NCBI GenBank assembly: GCA_904393575.1 | Contig: CAJFMZ010000011.1 | Coordinates: 1 to 34,913 of the forward strand | DNA length: 34,913 nt | From: an uncultured Sellimonas sp. | GTDB taxonomy: Bacteria; Bacillota; Clostridia; Lachnospirales; Lachnospiraceae | Direction: 5' to 3' | Made by a program: the position numbers and the translations under genes | Notes under the pieces: model-generated | Told to the model about the DNA's origin: nothing | Database searches by the model: none | Seen by the model: only the letters and a program-made list of their open reading frames with translations | Part shown: positions 1 to 7,976 of the stretch, piece after piece | Layout: each line of letters starts with the position of its first letter | Numbering within the stretch: position 1 is the first letter of the stretch

Positions 1-5
1 TACAA

Positions 6-43
6 TAAAGGCCTCTTCGTGATATAATAAAAATGGCAGAATG
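6..43 (-). promoter_or_regulatory. Possible outward-facing promoter with embedded palindrome
   Basis: On the minus strand, TTGCCA and TATTAT are separated by 17 bases, close to a sigma-A promoter reading out of the left edge. The spacer holds ATGGCA-TTC-TGCCAT, a perfect 6-bp inverted repeat that could be an operator. No downstream gene is in view, so the call rests on sequence alone. Confidence 0.25.
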
Positions 44-80
44 CCATGGCAAGACAGATTTGCAGAGAAATGCGGATTTG

Positions 81-464
81 TCATAGATGAAAATACGGCA
101 GAACCATGAACACTCCAATCGCGACGATAAACGATACCGCCATGACAATCCCATTGATGATTCTGTCCTGTCTCTCCCTTTTCGATGCTTCTTTTTCTGT
201 CAGGATTTCTTCTTCCTCTTCTTCAAACCCTGCTGACCAGGTCAGCGTCTTCATTCCAAGAATCATGGAATCGATGAAATTAAAGATTCCACGGATAAAT
301 GGTATCTGAAGCAGTTTCCGGTATGATCCAACGATGCTGTGATACTCATCCCGTTCCACCGCAATCGTCCCGTCCGGCTTTCTCACCGCCACGGCGTACC
401 GGTCCTTGTGTTTCATCATCACACCTTCTAAAACTGCCTGTCCCCCTATATTTGATGATTTCAT
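81..464 (-). CDS. DUF1385 (YqhQ-like) membrane protein, C-terminally truncated
   Basis: The N-terminus (NIGGQAVLEGVMMK, then YAVAVRKPDG) is the hallmark of the DUF1385/YqhQ family, whose biochemical role is unknown to me. I start at the Met of MKSSNIGG, which has an AGAGGAAG ribosome binding site just upstream. Only 127 residues remain, against about 300 usually. After the first predicted membrane helix the protein reads MVLPYF, as relatives do, then HL and a stop. The later helices and the conserved YHGAEHK block are absent, and neither other frame restores them before the window edge. The gene follows rpmE, as in many clostridia (rho-rpmE-DUF1385-prmC-prfA). It is likely a broken gene, or a rearrangement or assembly junction near position 90. 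Family call secure; intactness doubtful. Confidence 0.75.
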   Translation of the reverse strand: MKSSNIGGQAVLEGVMMKHKDRYAVAVRKPDGTIAVERDEYHSIVGSYRKLLQIPFIRGIFNFIDSMILGMKTLTWSAGFEEEEEEILTEKEASKRERQDRIINGIVMAVSFIVAIGVFMVLPYFHL

Positions 465-540
465 GAAAACTTCCTCTCCGCTATAATAAAACTCTGTCAT
501 TGCCGCCACACTCCCTGTCAGGGCATCCGCTTCCGAAGGG

Positions 541-576
541 AATGAAAAAGAGCTGAGATGTCAAAACCTCAGCCCT
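541..576 (-). terminator. Rho-independent terminator after rpmE
   Basis: On the minus strand GGCTGAG pairs with CTCAGCT around a loop of about ten bases, followed by CTTTTTC. It starts 14 bases after the rpmE stop codon. It would reduce transcription into the DUF1385 gene. Confidence 0.75.
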
Positions 577-589
577 GTACTTCTGAATC

Positions 590-796
590 TTATTTGCTTT
601 CGATTCCGTATTTCTTGTTAAACTTATCAACACGGCCGCGAGCCTGAGTTGCTTTCTGCTGTCCTGTGTAGAACGGATGACATTTGGAGCAGATTTCAAC
701 ATGGATATCTTCCTTTGTAGATCCTGTTACAAATGTGTTCCCACAGTTGCATGTTACAGTCGCCTGATGATATGCTGGATGGATTCCTTCTTTCAT
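590..796 (-). CDS. rpmE: 50S ribosomal protein L31 (bL31, zinc-binding type)
   Basis: This 68-residue protein begins [16 protein letters not shown] and carries the family's zinc-ribbon cysteines (CNCGNTF and CSKC, the latter followed by HPFYTGQQ). Conserved cysteines mark the zinc-containing form rather than the zinc-starvation paralogue. bL31 sits on the large subunit near the central protuberance and helps bridge to the small subunit. The ORF track starts 11 codons earlier, but the AGAGGTG ribosome binding site lies six bases before the ATG at 796, so I use that start. A well-formed promoter lies upstream and a terminator follows. The position after rho is common in Firmicutes. Confidence 0.97.
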   Translation of the reverse strand: MKEGIHPAYHQATVTCNCGNTFVTGSTKEDIHVEICSKCHPFYTGQQKATQARGRVDKFNKKYGIESK

Positions 797-871
797 GATT
801 TTCACCTCTTCTTGCTTTATTCGTTTCACACAGATTTCTCTGCGGCTAATCGTCTTCTAAACAGCGGATTT

Positions 872-900
872 ATTGTATCACACCTGTTTTCATTTTGCAA
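872..900 (-). promoter_or_regulatory. Sigma-A promoter of rpmE
   Basis: On the minus strand TTGCAA and TACAAT are separated by exactly 17 bases. The -35 box begins a few bases after the rho stop codon, so rpmE can be transcribed independently of rho, with a leader of roughly 70 nucleotides. Confidence 0.75.
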
Positions 901-907
901 GCCTTTT

Positions 908-2281
908 TTAAATAAACTTCATTTTTTTCACAGTCTGTACCAGTTCGGAATTGTGTTTCGTCCGGTTAAACAAGTTCAGAATCGTGTCAACGGCTTCATC
1001 CGATTTCATTCCGTTCAGAGCCCTGCGCATAATATATACGGCTTCCTGTTCATCCTGAGTAAGCAGCAGATCCTCCCGTCTTGTCCCGGATTTCGGAATG
1101 TCAATGGCCGGAAACATCCGCTTTTCTGAAAGTTTTCTGTCCAGAACGAGTTCCATATTTCCGGTTCCCTTGAATTCTTCATAGATGACATCATCCATTT
1201 TGCTTCCCGTTTCCACGAGGGCGGTCGCAAGAATGGTCAGGCTTCCGCCTTCCCGCATATTTCTCGCCGCTCCGAAGAATCGTTTCGGCATATGAAGCGC
1301 TGCCGGGTCCAGTCCTCCTGAAAGTGTCCTGCCGCTTGGCGGTACTACAAGATTGTACGCTCTTGCAAGTCTTGTGATACTGTCCAGAAGAATAATCACA
1401 TCTTTTTTATGTTCCACCAGACGTTTTGCCCGCTCAATCAGCATTTCAGACACTCTCTTATGGTGTTCCGGCAGCTCGTCAAAGGTGGAATAAATGACTT
1501 CCACATTTTTCCCTCGAATTGTTTCTTTGATATCTGTCACTTCCTCCGGCCGTTCGTCAATGAGAAGAACGAGGAGATGCATTTCCGGATTGTTTCTTAA
1601 CACCGAAAGGGCTACCTCTTTTAACAGCGTTGTCTTACCTGCCTTCGGCGGAGAAACGATCATTCCCCTTTGCCCTTTTCCGATCGGCGAAAGCAGATCC
1701 ACAATCCGCATCGCCGTACTGCTTTTTTCATTTTCAAGACGCAGGCGTTCATTTGGAAAAATCGGCGTCATGTCTTCAAAATTTCTTCTTTTCACCGCAA
1801 CTGCCGGAGGCAGTCCGTTGATCTTCGTCACAAACAGCAGTGCGCTGAACTTTTCCGACTGGGTTTTGATTCTCGTATTTCCGGACACAATATCGCCGGT
1901 CTTGAGTCCGAACTTCCGGATCTGAGACGGTGAAACATACACGTCATTTTCTCCCGGAAGATAATTCTCACACCGGATAAATCCATATCCATCCGGCAGC
2001 ACTTCCAGGATTCCATTGGCTGTCATGCCGCTGTCCAGGTCGGAAAGCTCCAGTCCGGCGTTCTTTTCTCCCTTTCCTTCCTCTTTCCCTGTATGTTCAT
2101 GCCGGGTTTCCTTTGTGTGCTCCCCTTCTTCCGTTTTCTGGTTTTTTCTATCTTCTTCAAGAAGGCGTTCAATCAAATCCGATTTTTTCAGTGCGGATGT
2201 TCCTTTCAGCCCCCTCGCTTTTGCCACATCTTTCAGTACTGCCAATGAAAGCGTTTCATATTTTTCTTTCATATCCATCAT
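908..2281 (-). CDS. rho: Transcription termination factor Rho
   Basis: Rho is a hexameric RNA-dependent ATPase and helicase that terminates transcription. The 457 residues show the usual order: a helical N-terminal Rho_N segment (about 8-45), a charged, His/Lys/Glu-rich linker (about 45-75), a cold-shock-like RNA-binding domain ([14 protein letters not shown], about 90-155) and a RecA-type ATPase. The Walker A motif [10 protein letters not shown] lies near 210-219, followed by [12 protein letters not shown] and [11 protein letters not shown]. The C-terminal secondary RNA-binding segment (GTRREDLL) is present. Three close Met codons (2281, 2278, 2272) make the exact start uncertain; an AGAAAGGA site lies upstream. 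rpmE follows with its own promoter, and no rho terminator is seen before it. Confidence 0.97.
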   Translation of the reverse strand: MMDMKEKYETLSLAVLKDVAKARGLKGTSALKKSDLIERLLEEDRKNQKTEEGEHTKETRHEHTGKEEGKGEKNAGLELSDLDSGMTANGILEVLPDGYGFIRCENYLPGENDVYVSPSQIRKFGLKTGDIVSGNTRIKTQSEKFSALLFVTKINGLPPAVAVKRRNFEDMTPIFPNERLRLENEKSSTAMRIVDLLSPIGKGQRGMIVSPPKAGKTTLLKEVALSVLRNNPEMHLLVLLIDERPEEVTDIKETIRGKNVEVIYSTFDELPEHHKRVSEMLIERAKRLVEHKKDVIILLDSITRLARAYNLVVPPSGRTLSGGLDPAALHMPKRFFGAARNMREGGSLTILATALVETGSKMDDVIYEEFKGTGNMELVLDRKLSEKRMFPAIDIPKSGTRREDLLLTQDEQEAVYIMRRALNGMKSDEAVDTILNLFNRTKHNSELVQTVKKMKFI

Positions 2282-2353
2282 ATTCTGTTTTCCTTTCTAT
2301 ACTGTTCTTATGGGAAAAATCGTCTGACTAGACCTGACTGACTTAATACGTCA

Positions 2354-2382
2354 AGTATACATCACAATTTTCAAAATGAAAA
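2354..2382 (-). promoter_or_regulatory. Candidate promoter of rho
   Basis: On the minus strand TTTTCA and TATACT are 17 bases apart, leaving a leader of roughly 65 bases. The -35 box matches only four of six positions. It is divergent from the malic enzyme promoter. Confidence 0.4.
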
Positions 2383-2402
2383 GTGTTTTTTCCAAAATTT
2401 AA

Positions 2403-2431
2403 TTGCACCCCTGTTTTAAGAATGGTATGAT
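2403..2431 (+). promoter_or_regulatory. Promoter of the malic enzyme operon
   Basis: TTGCAC and TATGAT are separated by 17 bases, and a TG dinucleotide one base before the -10 box makes it an extended -10 promoter. A second TATAAT at 2461-2466 lacks a good -35 box and sits very close to the ribosome binding site. Confidence 0.6.
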
Positions 2432-2487
2432 TGAAGAAGTGATCCTAAACCACGATATATTATAATAGAGAAGAAAAGGTGAGAAAT

Positions 2488-3648
2488 ATGGCTGAAAACA
2501 ATACACTGGAAAAAGCATTGAAAATGCATGAAATCTGGAACGGGAAAATTGAGACAACACCCAAGGCTCATGTCCGCTCCAGGGAAGATCTTGCGATTGC
2601 ATACACACCGGGAGTTGCGGAGCCTTGCAAAGTAATCGCAAAGGATCCGGAAGCTGCATACAAGTACACCATGAAAGCCAACACAGTTGCGGTAGTATCT
2701 GACGGAAGTGCTGTCCTTGGCCTTGGAAACATCGGTGCCCGTGCCGCGATGCCGGTTATGGAGGGAAAGGCGGTTCTTTTTAAAGAATTCGGCCAGGTCA
2801 ATGCAGTCCCGATCTGTCTGGATACCCAGGATACGGAAGAGATCATTCGTACCGTCGTCAATATTGCTCCTGCTTTTGGCGGAATCAATCTGGAGGATAT
2901 CTCCGCTCCAAGATGTTTTGAAATTGAAGAGCGCCTGAAAGAGCTGCTTGATATCCCGGTTTTCCACGATGACCAGCACGGTACTGCCATCGTTGTTCTT
3001 GCCGGCGTAATCAATGCTCTGAAGGTAGTCGGCAAATCAAAGGAACACTGCCGTGTCGTTGTAAACGGTGCAGGTTCCGCAGGAGTTGCCATTACAAAGC
3101 TTCTTCTGACTTACGGATTTTCTCATATTACCATGTGCGATATAAACGGAACCATCTGCAAAGATTCCAGCCATCTGAACTGGATGCAGAAACAGATGGC
3201 CGAAATGACCAACCCGGATCAGATCCACGGCACTCTTGCGGATGCACTGAAAGGCGCAGATATCTTTATCGGCGTTTCCGCACCGAATATTGTTACCGCG
3301 GAAATGGTCTCCTCCATGAACAAGGACTCCATCCTCTTTGCCATGGCAAATCCGGTTCCGGAGATCATGCCGGATCTTGCAAAAGAAGCCGGGGCAAGAG
3401 TCGTCGGCACAGGACGGAGCGATTTCCCGAACCAGGTCAATAATGTCATTGCATTCCCTGGCATTTTCCGGGGCGCTCTGGAGGGACGTGCTTCCCAGAT
3501 TACGGAAGAAATGAAGCTTGCAGCCGCAAATGCCATCGCTTCTCTGGTACCTGACAGCGAATTAAGCGAGAACAATATCCTTCCGGAGGCTTTTGATCCA
3601 CGCGTGGCAGACGCCGTAAGCGAAGCGGTCAAAGCCCTGATTCCGTAA
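2488..3648 (+). CDS. NAD(P)-dependent malic enzyme (oxaloacetate-decarboxylating)
   Basis: The enzyme oxidatively decarboxylates malate to pyruvate with NAD(P) reduction, in the cytosol. The 386 residues match the short bacterial form. Visible motifs are YTPGVAEPCK (39-48), DGSAVLGLGN (73-82), the metal/substrate motif HDDQHGTA (160-167) and the Rossmann turn NGAGSAG (193-199). I use the ATG at 2488, preceded by AAGGTGAG, rather than the GTG three codons earlier. It leads a plus-strand operon: the next start codon begins two bases after this stop, suggesting translational coupling. NAD versus NADP preference cannot be read confidently from the sequence. Confidence 0.95.
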   Translation: MAENNTLEKALKMHEIWNGKIETTPKAHVRSREDLAIAYTPGVAEPCKVIAKDPEAAYKYTMKANTVAVVSDGSAVLGLGNIGARAAMPVMEGKAVLFKEFGQVNAVPICLDTQDTEEIIRTVVNIAPAFGGINLEDISAPRCFEIEERLKELLDIPVFHDDQHGTAIVVLAGVINALKVVGKSKEHCRVVVNGAGSAGVAITKLLLTYGFSHITMCDINGTICKDSSHLNWMQKQMAEMTNPDQIHGTLADALKGADIFIGVSAPNIVTAEMVSSMNKDSILFAMANPVPEIMPDLAKEAGARVVGTGRSDFPNQVNNVIAFPGIFRGALEGRASQITEEMKLAAANAIASLVPDSELSENNILPEAFDPRVADAVSEAVKALIP

Positions 3649-3649
3649 G

Positions 3650-4588
3650 ATGCCAGGACAGACCCGCTGGGGTGAAAAGCGGTATTATTCACTGGATTAT
3701 TACATCCGGCAGACGTTCCATGAAAAGCTGTACAAGCTTTCCTTAAACGCAGGGTGTACCTGCCCGAACCGGGACGGCACCTGCGGAAACCGGGGCTGCA
3801 TCTTCTGCAGCCGGGGTGGAAGCGGCGACTTTGCAGCAGATGCTTCCCTCTCCATTCCAGAACAGCTCCGGTCAGAAAAAGAAAAACGGAAAGCCAAATA
3901 CAAAGGGCATTCCTATATTGCCTACTTTCAGGCCTATACCAATACATACGGCCCGGTTTCCATGCTGGAGAAAGCTTTTACGCAGGCTCTGATGGATCCG
4001 GAAGTCCGTGTGCTTTCCATTGCCACCCGTCCTGACTGTCTTCCGCCGGATGTACTGCGGCTCCTGGCCCGCCTCAATCAGATCAAACCGGTCTGGGTGG
4101 AGCTTGGACTTCAGACGATCCATGAGAAATCGGCAAAGTTTATCCGGAGAGGCTACCCGCTTTCCGTATTTGAAGACGCCGTCAGCCAGCTCCGCGCCTT
4201 GAATCTTTCTGTGATTGTCCATACAATTTTGTATCTTCCGGGAGAATCTCAGGCCGACATGCTGGAAACAATAGAATATCTGAACCGGCAGGATATCCAG
4301 GGAATCAAGCTGCAGCTTCTCCATGTGCTTCGGGATACCGATCTATATGATTCCTATCTGGAACACCCGTTTTTTCTTCCTTCCATGGAAGAATATCTGG
4401 AATTTCTTGGGACCTGCCTATGTCGGCTCAGGCCGGATATTGTCATCCACCGTCTGACCGGCGACGGACCAAAATCCCTGCTTGCGGCACCTCTCTGGAC
4501 GGGAAATAAACGGCTTGTACTCAATCAGATGGGAAAACAGTTTAAAGAAAGAGACATCTGGCAGGGAAAAGACTGCCGGACTCTTTAG
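3650..4588 (+). CDS. TIGR01212 family radical SAM protein (YhcC-like)
   Basis: This 312-residue protein belongs to the YhcC/TIGR01212 radical SAM family, related to the Elp3 group, whose substrate is not known to me. The Cys-rich N-terminal block (NAGCTCPNRDG, then GCIFC) has cysteines near 36, 38, 45, 50 and 53; Cys38, Cys50 and Cys53 are the likely [4Fe-4S] ligands. WVELGLQT and VHTILYLPGE fit the radical SAM barrel. Its ATG lies one base beyond the malic enzyme stop codon with no separate promoter, so the two are probably co-translated. A functional link to malate metabolism is not evident. Confidence 0.9.
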   Translation: MPGQTRWGEKRYYSLDYYIRQTFHEKLYKLSLNAGCTCPNRDGTCGNRGCIFCSRGGSGDFAADASLSIPEQLRSEKEKRKAKYKGHSYIAYFQAYTNTYGPVSMLEKAFTQALMDPEVRVLSIATRPDCLPPDVLRLLARLNQIKPVWVELGLQTIHEKSAKFIRRGYPLSVFEDAVSQLRALNLSVIVHTILYLPGESQADMLETIEYLNRQDIQGIKLQLLHVLRDTDLYDSYLEHPFFLPSMEEYLEFLGTCLCRLRPDIVIHRLTGDGPKSLLAAPLWTGNKRLVLNQMGKQFKERDIWQGKDCRTL

Positions 4589-4602
4589 AAAGGAGTATCA
4601 CG

Positions 4603-5115
4603 ATGTCAGAAACATTCACACTCTATAAACTGATCATTTTATACATGCTCAGTAAAGTGGATTTTCCTCTTACCAATGCTCAGATTTCCGATTTTATTCT
4701 AGGAAAAGGATATACGACATATTTTACACTCCAAAAAGCATTGTCCGAGCTCTCCGAGTCCGGACTGATCCGGGAAGAGACCACCCACAACCGGACCATG
4801 TACCACCTCACCGAAGAAGGGGAAGAGTCTATCTGCTTTTTTGAAAATAAAATTTCAGACGCCATCAAAAAGGATATCGAGGATTTCTTTGTGGAAAAAA
4901 AGTTTTCCCTGAAAAATGAAGTCTCTGTCAAATCCGATTACTACCGGAACACGAACGGAGAATTTTCTGTTCACTGCCAGGTAATCGAACATGCGATGCC
5001 TCTGATCGATCTGACTGTCACCGTTCCATCCCACGAGGAGGCCGAGACCATGGCTGCAAACTGGACTGCCAAAAATCAGGAAATCTACGCCTATATCATG
5101 ACGCATCTGCTTTAA
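4603..5115 (+). CDS. DUF4364 family protein
   Basis: A 170-residue protein matching the clostridial DUF4364 family as I remember it. The N-terminal part (FTLYKLIILYMLSKVDFPLTNAQISDFIL, then LQKALSELSESGLI) resembles a winged-helix DNA-binding fold, with the wing at THNRTMYHLTEEG. The C-terminal half is a predicted alpha/beta domain ending IMTHLL. An AAAGGAG site precedes the ATG, and the gene follows the radical SAM gene by 14 bases, so it is the last gene of the operon. A role as a transcriptional regulator is inferred only from the helix pattern; no target is evident. Confidence 0.8.
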   Translation: MSETFTLYKLIILYMLSKVDFPLTNAQISDFILGKGYTTYFTLQKALSELSESGLIREETTHNRTMYHLTEEGEESICFFENKISDAIKKDIEDFFVEKKFSLKNEVSVKSDYYRNTNGEFSVHCQVIEHAMPLIDLTVTVPSHEEAETMAANWTAKNQEIYAYIMTHLL

Positions 5116-5116
5116 A

Positions 5117-5150
5117 AAAAGAACTGCCCGACTTTGGCAGTTCTTTTTAT
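5117..5150. terminator. Bidirectional terminator between DUF4364 gene and rarA
   Basis: GAACTGCC (5121-5128) pairs perfectly with GGCAGTTC (5136-5143) around a seven-base loop. It has a T-run on the plus side and an A-run (T-run on the minus strand) on the other. It serves both converging units. Confidence 0.9.
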
Positions 5151-5176
5151 GATGTCGGATTCTTCCTGTCTTTCGT

Positions 5177-6423
5177 CTATTTTCTGATATGCGCCAGCCA
5201 TTCCTTCATCTCTTTTTCTTTTCCAAGGTCACCCGGATGATAGAATACACTTCCCCGGATTTCATCCGGAAGATACTGCTGGTCCACATAGTGGTTCGGA
5301 TAATCATGGGCATACTGATAGCCAATTCCATGCCCCAGCGTTTCATGTCCACCGTAATGGGCATCCTGCAAATGTGCCGGTACCGTCGTCTTCTTACTCT
5401 TTACGCTTTCCATAGCCTCGGAGACTGCTCTGACAGCCGAATTGCTCTTCGGCGCCGACGCCACATACAGGACTGCCTGGGACAGGATGATCTGTGCTTC
5501 CGGCATACCGATCCGTTCCACAGCCTGTGCTGCTGATACGGCCACTGTAAGCGCCATCGGATCCGCATTTCCCACGTCTTCGGATGCGCAGATCATGATT
5601 CTCCGTGCGATAAACCGGATATCTTCCCCTGCATACAGCATCTTTGCCAGATAATACACTGCGGCATCCGGGTCAGACCCTCTCATGCTTGAATACACTC
5701 GGAGACCACATCCAGTGTCAGATGGATAACCCCGTCTTCGCTTCTTTCTGTAGTCAGCACCGCCAGCTCCACTGCGTTGAGGGCAAGCCTTGCATCCCCT
5801 CCTGACATGTCAGCCAGAAACCTGGCTGCATCCGGATCAATTCTGGCGTGATAACTTCCCATGCCTTTTTTCTCATCAGACACCGCGCGCTGAATCAGAA
5901 CCTCTACTTCCTCCACGGAAAGCGGTTTTAATTCAAACACGGTAGACCTGGAAATCAGCGCCCGGTTCACTTCAAAATAAGGATTCTCCGTCGTTGCGCC
6001 GATCAGGATAATCGTCCCGTCCTCTACAAACGGGAGAAGATAGTCCTGCTGTCCTTTGTTGAACCGGTGGATCTCATCAATAAACAAGATCGTTTTCTGC
6101 TGGTACATACCTCTGACCTTCTTTGCCTCTTCCACCACGGCCTCCATGTCCTTTTTCCCGGCAACAGTGGCATTGATCTGGCAGAATCTTGCACTGGTGG
6201 CATTGGCAATGACTTTGGCCAGTGTTGTTTTTCCAGTTCCCGGAGGGCCGTAAAAAATGACGGATCGTAGCTTGTCCGCCTTAATGGCCCGGTAAAGCAG
6301 CTTGTCCTTTCCGATAATATGCTGCTGTCCTACCACTTCTTCCAACGTCTCCGGCCTCAGCCTTGAGGCAAGAGGCGACTCCGTTTCTTTCTGCTTTTCT
6401 CTTGCGTATTCAAACAAATCCAT
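5177..6423 (-). pseudogene. rarA: Replication-associated recombination protein A (MgsA/RarA), internal deletion and frameshift
   Basis: RarA is an AAA+ ATPase acting at stalled replication forks. The first part (246 residues from MDLFEYAREK) has Walker A GPPGTGKT (59-66), Walker B ILFIDEIHR (112-120) and the sensor region GATTENPYFEVN. It reads to SECIQ and ends at a TGA near 5683. The rest continues in another frame from SMRGSDPDAAVYYLAKML through the PKSNSA, HLQDAHYGG and YLPDE blocks to the stop at 5177. Relatives have about 22 residues between these points (of the type KKAxxxDKDGDxHYDxxSAFxKS), and these are missing. The frame offset requires loss of 3n+1 bases, consistent with about 67 nt. 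A true mutation and an assembly collapse cannot be told apart here. It starts two bases after tcdA. Confidence 0.85.
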
Positions 6424-6425
6424 CT

Positions 6426-7157
6426 TTATCTGCCTCCCTGTTCGCATCCGCTTAACGTTCGGATCACTTCTCCCGCAATCATCAGCCCTGCTGCCGGCGG
6501 GACAAAAGAAATGCTCCCCGGAAGAGATCTCTTTTCGCCCTTTTCCTCTTCCGTGGTTCGCCCGGAAGTGTCCACCGGCTTTTCTCTGGAATAGAGTACC
6601 TTCAAATGATCCACTCCCCTTTTTTTCAGTTCCTTTCGCATTACCCGACAAAGCGGGCAGACGGATGTATGATAAATATCGTCAATTTCAAACAGCTCCG
6701 GATGCAACTTGTTGCCGGTACCCATACTGCTGATCAGCGGAATCTGATGCTTCTCTGCATACAACGTAAGGGCAATCTTTGCCGTCACCGTATCAATGGC
6801 GTCCACAATATAGTCCGGACGGATTTCAAACACCCGGTCCAGATTGTCTTCCAGAACAAATTCTTCATAGGTCGTCACCTGGATGCGGGGTGAAATATCC
6901 GCAATTTTCGCCTTCATGACTTTCGTCTTATACTGTCCGACCGTGCTGTGAAGGGCGATGGACTGCCGGTTGATGTTTGTCAGTGATACTTTGTCATGGT
7001 CCACCAGAATCAGATGTCCCACTCCGCTCCGTGCCAGAGCTTCGATGCAGTGAGAGCCGACTCCACCGACCCCGAACACCATGACACAGGATGACGCCAG
7101 CCTGTCCATTCCTTCCTTTCCCAATAATAATTCTGTCCTTGAAAATTCATACAGCAT
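6426..7157 (-). CDS. tcdA: tRNA threonylcarbamoyladenosine dehydratase (TcdA/CsdL)
   Basis: A ThiF/E1-like ATP-dependent enzyme that cyclises t6A37 of ANN-decoding tRNAs to ct6A. The 243 residues show the Rossmann motif VFGVGGVGSH (27-36), the E1 motif LTNINRQSIA, DAIDTVTAK, a CPLC pair and a C-terminal SISFVPPAAGL block typical of TcdA rather than ThiF or MoeB. The ORF track start is a GTG at 7166, only two bases after AAGGA. The ATG at 7157 is about 10 bases from it and gives the usual MLYEFSRTELLLG terminus, so I prefer it. The gene begins right after the deacetylase stop and abuts rarA, forming one transcription unit. Confidence 0.93.
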   Translation of the reverse strand: MLYEFSRTELLLGKEGMDRLASSCVMVFGVGGVGSHCIEALARSGVGHLILVDHDKVSLTNINRQSIALHSTVGQYKTKVMKAKIADISPRIQVTTYEEFVLEDNLDRVFEIRPDYIVDAIDTVTAKIALTLYAEKHQIPLISSMGTGNKLHPELFEIDDIYHTSVCPLCRVMRKELKKRGVDHLKVLYSREKPVDTSGRTTEEEKGEKRSLPGSISFVPPAAGLMIAGEVIRTLSGCEQGGR

Positions 7158-7171
7158 CGTGTTCACTTTCC

Positions 7172-7867
7172 TTAATCCATAATCAGTTCATCCACTGTCA
7201 CAAACCGGTATCCTGCTTCCGTCAGGGTATCAATGATCTGTAATCCTGCCTCCACAGAAGGTCCGTAACAGTCATGTAATAAAATAATACCATTTTCTTC
7301 TGCCTGCGTCACTACCTTTCTTACGATTTCACCTGTGCTTTTCGTACACCAGTCCAGTGGATCAATGTTCCATTTCACCGGCAGCATCTCCATGTCCTGT
7401 AAGATCTCTTCTCTCCAGGATCCGTAAGGCGGACGGAGAAACACCGGCCGTTCCCCTGTAATCTGCTCCAGGACTTCATTGGTCATCTCAATCTCTTTTT
7501 GCTCCGTCTGCGCATCCACTCTGGTAAGCTCTACATGATGGTAGGTATGGTTTCCGATCAAATGGCCTTCCTCTTTCATTCTTTGAATCAGCTCCGGATA
7601 TTTCTCTGCCTCCTGTCCAATCACAAAGAAGCTTGCCTTCACATTCCGCTGTTTCAGCCCATCCAGAAGGACCGGCGTAAACACGGCATCCGGGCCATCA
7701 TCAAACGTGATGGCAATTTTCTTGTCTTCTTGGTCATCCTCCTTTTTTTCCACCTGATTGACACTTTCCGCCGTCTCTTTTGTATTCTGCCAGATTCCCG
7801 CCAGACATACCGCGGCCGTCAAAAGAATCTCTGCCGTAAGTTTCCACCGTTTTCCTCTTTTTTTCAT
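7172..7867 (-). CDS. Membrane-anchored polysaccharide deacetylase (NodB fold)
   Basis: A 231-residue carbohydrate esterase family 4 enzyme, likely removing acetyl groups from peptidoglycan or another surface glycan outside the cell. A basic start and hydrophobic stretch (LTAEILLTAAVCLAGIW) form an uncleaved signal anchor, followed by a charged linker. The NodB motifs are complete: TFDDGPD (54-60), the metal pair in NHTYHH (H107-x3-H111), RPPYGS (145-150), DPLDW and LLHD. The metal and catalytic residues are therefore present. It overlaps nothing and leads into tcdA, without an obvious functional link. The exact substrate cannot be deduced. Confidence 0.92.
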   Translation of the reverse strand: MKKRGKRWKLTAEILLTAAVCLAGIWQNTKETAESVNQVEKKEDDQEDKKIAITFDDGPDAVFTPVLLDGLKQRNVKASFFVIGQEAEKYPELIQRMKEEGHLIGNHTYHHVELTRVDAQTEQKEIEMTNEVLEQITGERPVFLRPPYGSWREEILQDMEMLPVKWNIDPLDWCTKSTGEIVRKVVTQAEENGIILLHDCYGPSVEAGLQIIDTLTEAGYRFVTVDELIMD

Positions 7868-7920
7868 GTTCCGTCCTGTCCTTTACTCTCCTGAAAGTGT
7901 ATTCCCCGCAGGACGCAAAT

Positions 7921-7961
7921 AGAACCCGGAGACTTGAAATACCTTCTATTCTCCAGGTTCT
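7921..7961 (-). terminator. Hairpin after the flavin reductase gene, possible terminator
   Basis: AGAACCTGGAGA pairs with TCTCCGGGTTCT (minus strand) across a loop of about 17 bases. Only ATTTG follows, so the poly-U signal is weak. It may be a transcript-end hairpin rather than a strong intrinsic terminator. Confidence 0.4.
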
Positions 7962-7976
7962 GTTCCTCTTTTGGAT

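Noticed and set aside
5177-5698. The 173-aa ORF as an independent gene
   Set aside because: Its residues are the C-terminal third of RarA and it has no credible start or ribosome binding site, so it is the downstream half of a broken rarA.
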